From assembly GCA_910591455.2 (NCBI GenBank), contig OU342807.1, forward strand, positions 18,001,623-18,065,622: a stretch of 64,000 nt of DNA, read 5' to 3'. Within the stretch, counting starts at the first letter, position 1, and every line of letters starts with the position of its first letter. Below, in pieces: positions 60,021-64,000 of this stretch. The DNA is from Pholis gunnellus (lineage: Eukaryota > Chordata > Actinopteri > Perciformes > Pholidae). The notes below the pieces were generated by a model. It searched no databases. It had not been told where the DNA came from and saw only the letters and a program-made list of their open reading frames with translations. Position numbers and translations under genes: made by a program.

Positions 60021-60470
60021 TGTCACAAGTGTTAGTGTTATAATTCCATTGAAATTATTCAAATAGACCTGAATTACAGGATGTTTACTTATGGAAGATT
60101 TTATATGTTTGCAATAAGTTTACTTGTAGGAGTCTTCAACATAATCATTGGAAGTATTGAACCAAAGTACAGTCACATAGGTATGGGGGTTCTGAGCCAT
60201 GAGGCAGAGAGAGCAGGGGAGATAGGGTCAGTGAGGAATGCAGAGGACAGGCTCTTCACGACCATATAAGGGAATAGGTTGAGGACCAGAGACATCAAAG
60301 GGGACATCAAAGGGGACACAGAGGAGCTGGACAGATGACCAACAGAGCAGGAGGAGTCTGGACGACTTCAACCAAACACTGAGCTGATAACTGCCAAAGC
60401 CATTAGGGGTTTATTGTATTTCGACCAATCACAGAGGCTGATACTGGACATTTGAACTTTCGGAGGGTTA
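60021..60470. mobile_element. Second copy of the LTR-like repeat, shortened
   Basis: Starts tgtcacaa, as the copy at 22319 starts tgtcacag. It is diverged up to about 60073-60110 and then closely matches 22389-22760, with a 16-bp extra piece (tcagtgaggaatgcag) near 60229. It stops at cgga|gggttaataac, so about 385 bp of the first copy are missing. Confidence 0.5.
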
Positions 60471-61314
60471 ATAACTTCTTGTATTCATCACCTGATCTCC
60501 CAAGTCTACATTCAGAAGATACAATCAAAATGTTTACAGTTTAAATTTACTTTTTTATTTTATTTTAAGCGACAGCTCCTTAAAAACGTACATAGTAAAT
60601 TTGAATCAGTAAAATAAACCGCTATATTTTATAGTTTACTGTATTTGTAACTTAAATTAAAAAACTAAAGAACAAAAATGTAAATGTTCACATATTTTGC
60701 CTATAGGAAGGATTCAATAATGTAAATTGACAAATTATCAGTTCACAAATATTATTTCAGAATAATTGGGGCCAACTGGTTACTTGGGGGACCATAAACT
60801 GCATTTTCCTCCTTCGTCAGTATCCGGCCCAAGAAATAAAAAAAACAATGGGGTCCATCATATCCAGTCATTCTGCGGATATTCAAAAAGTTTGTATACA
60901 TTTGCAACCTCCATTCACATCATTGAGCCTTTGTGAATACTCAAAAAATCAACTTCAATAACTTAAAGGTATTTATTAACTTATTTTATTTTGATCATTA
61001 TTTCGTCATCGAGTAAAGTCCCTGCTGTTCAAACTCACTTTTCCCAGAAATTACTCAACATGACTCTCACCTGAGTAGTTGTCTGTTTGCATGTTCAATA
61101 TGTTTTGTTTTTTTGTAATATGCTGATTTATCAGGTCCAGAACAAGATTCAGAAGGAACTCAAAATAATAAAAAAGTTAAACTGTTCATTCAGCTGTATG
61201 CCTAGAAGTTAGTCTAACACATAAACCCTCATTGATTTTCTACTGTTTTATCTTTTTCTTCACAGCAAAGTTTATACGAGTTCAACAGTTTCTCAACTGC
61301 TGCTCGGAAATAAT
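60471..61314. other. Duplicated C3 5' flank
   Basis: Almost identical to 23146-24002, with a few substitutions and short indels (for example taaatc missing near 60860 and a 3-bp loss near 61168). Confidence 0.9.
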
Positions 61315-61402
61315 GTTAATGATAATGTGTTTGTGTACAGTTGCATAAACACTTGGCGAGGTGAATTGGGGGTGCAGGAGGAGGGTGGAGGGAGTATAAA
61401 AG
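61315..61402 (+). promoter_or_regulatory. Promoter of second C3 copy
   Basis: The same HNF1-like (61315-61326), C/EBP-like (61341-61348) and TATA (61395-61402) elements at identical spacing as in the first copy. Confidence 0.65.
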
Positions 61403-61454
61403 GAGGGTGCAGTACAGTGTCTCCATTGACAGCAGATCAGGATCAGTCAGGAGG

Positions 61455-63925
61455 ATGAGTAGGACTCTGCTGTGGCTGGTGGCCTCTGTGGCCTTGGCCT
61501 CCATGACTTCTCTGGCTGATGGAGCTCCATTGTAAGTAGACCTGCCTTTCCTTTACACACTGCCCCTGGGCTTGAATTTCATCAAAAACAGAGCTTAATT
61601 ATGCAGTTTGTTCATTTGTTCTTCTTCCTGGTATTCACATTATTATTGGTTGAAATGTAATGAGAGCAACAACGATATCTGCATTAAATTTAAAATGTAA
61701 AAAGTGTATAAATATTTGTTTGACTTGTGTCTTAAATAATGAGAAGCTATGGTCCAGTTTGCCGTTTGTGTCACAAGGTAGTGTGGACTTTCAAATGAGG
61801 CCAGTTAGTTGGCCCTAAATTTGCTTCAGAGTTTGCACAATGATACCTAAAGCCAGACAGGGCAAGAGTCTAGAGCCATGATGAAATGTTCTGTTGGTCC
61901 AGTGCTGGATCTTCATCAAAGTAATCAATACATTACTCATTGTGGGTGAAGTCCATGCAGTCAAGATCCTCATCTGGGCAAACAGGTTTGTTTATCTTGG
62001 TGATTTGGGTGAAATTAAACTTTAACTCACAGTCTCTAAGACAGTGGTTCTCAACCTGAGGCTTTGGAACCAAGATAAATCTGAGAAGTCAGAAGATGAA
62101 AAACATTTCTGTTACACAAAACCATGTTTATTTTTTCAGACTTTTTTCTTGTGAAATACTGAAAAGGTTTCCTTCATCAACCACACAAACATCTCACAAG
62201 AAAAGGGCACTCATGCTCTCAGTAAGGCCGATAGCTGTGATGAGGGGTTACCAGTCAGGGGTCGTACACAGGCCTCACTTTTGCAGGTGACATTTTGTCT
62301 TTTGTCGTGGTATGAAAACTGATGTTTATCTAATTTTGAACTGGAGCATCTGCAGATTAATTCCATACCACACGTTATACGCGATGATCCAATAAAGTCA
62401 GGCACAATACAAGATGAGTAAGTCCCCTTTTTTTTATTTAAATCTTTGACACCATCATGACTCTGAGGGAGCCTAGAAGGACAACTGAGTGAGATTCAAC
62501 TCAGGGGAGAGGGAGACACACCAGGCGCAGATCTGCACTCCACTGAATGCACTTTTTTGGTTGTGTGTGTGTGTTTTATATGGGGTCAGATCAGTCTCAA
62601 TAATTGCAAATGCACACAGAAAGACTCACAAATGCACGCAGAACGATTCACAAATACATTCCAATGCACGCATAAAATCACAAATATATTTCTGCATTTG
62701 TGTGTATTGGTGTGTGGATTTTTCTATTTGTTTGTGGATTTGTATGTATTTCTTTGTGGATTGCACTGCATTTACAAATACAAAAGCTCTACTTAAAACG
62801 TGCTGCACTGGAAGCAGAGCAACTGAGGAAGACAGTAGCTGTGCAATAAGAAAATAAGATAATGGGAAAAATATTTTTATAAAATATAAAAGATGTAGTG
62901 TATTTAAGAAACATTATGAAATTATAGAATAGATATAACTTTGTGATTCTGTTTAGGCACCAGCAGAGAAGGCCTTGCTGGCCCTGACGGCCCACCACTG
63001 GTGTTTTATGGTGCCCGAAATGTTTTCTACACACTGAATACAGAATATTAATATTACTCCATATCTTCCTCTCTCCCCGCTGCTCTGCAGGAAGGTGCTG
63101 TCTGCCCCCAACTTGTTGCGTGTAGGTACAGCAGAAAAAATCTTTGTGGAGTGTCAAGACTGCACTGGAGCAGCCATCAATGTCCAAATCAACGTGATGA
63201 ACCATCCAACCAAAAACCAAATGCTGACAACTACATCTGTGACACTTAATACTGCAAATGACTTCCAGCAGCTCGGAGAAATAACGGTAAGTTAAATACC
63301 GTCACTGTGTATGTAATTATCTCTGACTGTTGCTAACTTACATGGCCACAAATAATCTATCAATGAATCCAGAAATGAACAGGATTTAGACCTCCCTACC
63401 CTGCTACTGATGCACTACTGGCGTCTCTTCATACTGGTTTCAGATCCCTGCTGGAGACTTCAGTAAGGATGCCACCATGAAGCAGTATGTGTACCTGCAA
63501 GCTCAGTTTCCTGGCCAACTGCTGGAGAAAGTGGTCTTAGTGTCCTTTCAGTCCGGGTACATCTTCATACAGACTGATAAGACCCTCTACACCCCCAACA
63601 GCAGAGGTGAGTACAAATCTGCATCAGTATGAAAAACACACCTACTTCTGTGAGAATGTCTTTAAGTGTCTATTTTCCAAATTCCAAAAAAATTATATTA
63701 CTGTAAATGACTGTGAAGTTAAAAGAGCCCTTCTTTTCAAAACGTTTTTAAACAGTCACATGACCCAAAATAGCATCACCGCCCTGCAACCCTCAGCAGC
63801 AAAATTAACTTCTTTCTCTCTCTATGTCAGTTCACTACAGGATGTTTGCAGTGACGCCTCGTATGGAGCCAGTAGAGAGGGATGATGCAACTAAAACTGA
63901 TACTTCTATTTCCATCGAGATTGTG
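61455..63925 (+). CDS. c3: Complement C3, second tandem copy, exons 1-4 (runs off the window)
   Basis: Exons 61455-61531, 63091-63286, 63444-63606 and 63831-63925 have the same lengths (77, 196, 163, 95 nt) and phases as exons 1-4 of the first gene, coding for residues 1-177. In these exons the only change I see is AAA to AGA (Lys145 to Arg) at the end of exon 3. Introns and flanks are about 98-99% alike, including the intron 1 MITE. Splice sites and start codon are intact, so the visible part looks functional; whether the rest is complete lies beyond the window. Confidence 0.93.
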
Positions 63926-64000
63926 GTATTGTGATTTATCTATGATAAGCACAGAATTTAAAGTGATATCATATAATAAGCTGTAACTGGGAGTAAAAAT
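63926..64000. other. Start of intron 4 of second C3 copy
   Basis: Matches the first copy's intron 4 from 26611 onward; the window ends here. Confidence 0.9.

Overview
The window is genomic DNA of a bony fish, most likely a percomorph teleost. The genes have many short GT-AG introns, there are long CA/GT microsatellites, and the mobile elements (hAT-type MITEs, piggyBac, BEL/Pao, a gamma/epsilon-like endogenous retrovirus, RTE/Rex3-like and L2/CR1-like LINEs) are of fish type. Four protein-coding loci are recognisable, plus the start of a fifth that duplicates the fourth. All exon coordinates were built by hand from splice sites and family homology; every predicted CDS closes in frame.

Layout: (1) 1-1560, a frameshifted BEL/Pao retrotransposon remnant. 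(2) 3690-6930, a beta-tubulin of the TUBB4 type (444 aa, 5 coding exons, + strand). (3) 8062-17925, dennd1c, a DENN-domain Rab exchange factor (922 aa, 23 coding exons, + strand). (4) about 18000-21000, crb3 (Crumbs 3) on the - strand, tail to tail with dennd1c; its transmembrane/cytoplasmic exon is clear and its N-terminal exons are unresolved. (5) 24003-46578, a complete complement C3 gene (1659 aa, 43 coding exons). It has an RRKR alpha/beta processing site, a 77-residue C3a, a GCGEQ thioester and the catalytic His. (6) 47817-60020, nested mobile elements: a piggyBac transposase remnant is split by a 10-kb endogenous retrovirus (- strand), which is itself split by a 3.3-kb non-LTR retrotransposon; a second LINE fragment follows. 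(7) 60074-64000, a near-identical copy of the C3 promoter and C3 exons 1-4, running off the window: a recent head-to-tail C3 duplication with start codons 37,312 bp apart.

The order tubulin beta 4 - DENND1C - CRB3 - C3 resembles the human 19p13.3 neighbourhood, where TUBB4A, DENND1C, CRB3 and C3 lie close together, so this looks like an ancient vertebrate linkage group to which fish added a C3 duplication. The genes do not form one pathway: tubulin is cytoskeletal/ciliary, DENND1C acts in Rab35-type membrane traffic, CRB3 sets apical polarity, and C3 is the central complement protein. The points most worth a second look are the C3 duplication and its possible breakpoint in an LTR-like repeat, UG-repeat 3' splice sites in C3, a GC-AG intron, an extra tubulin intron, and hairpin and tandem-repeat structures in the retrovirus.
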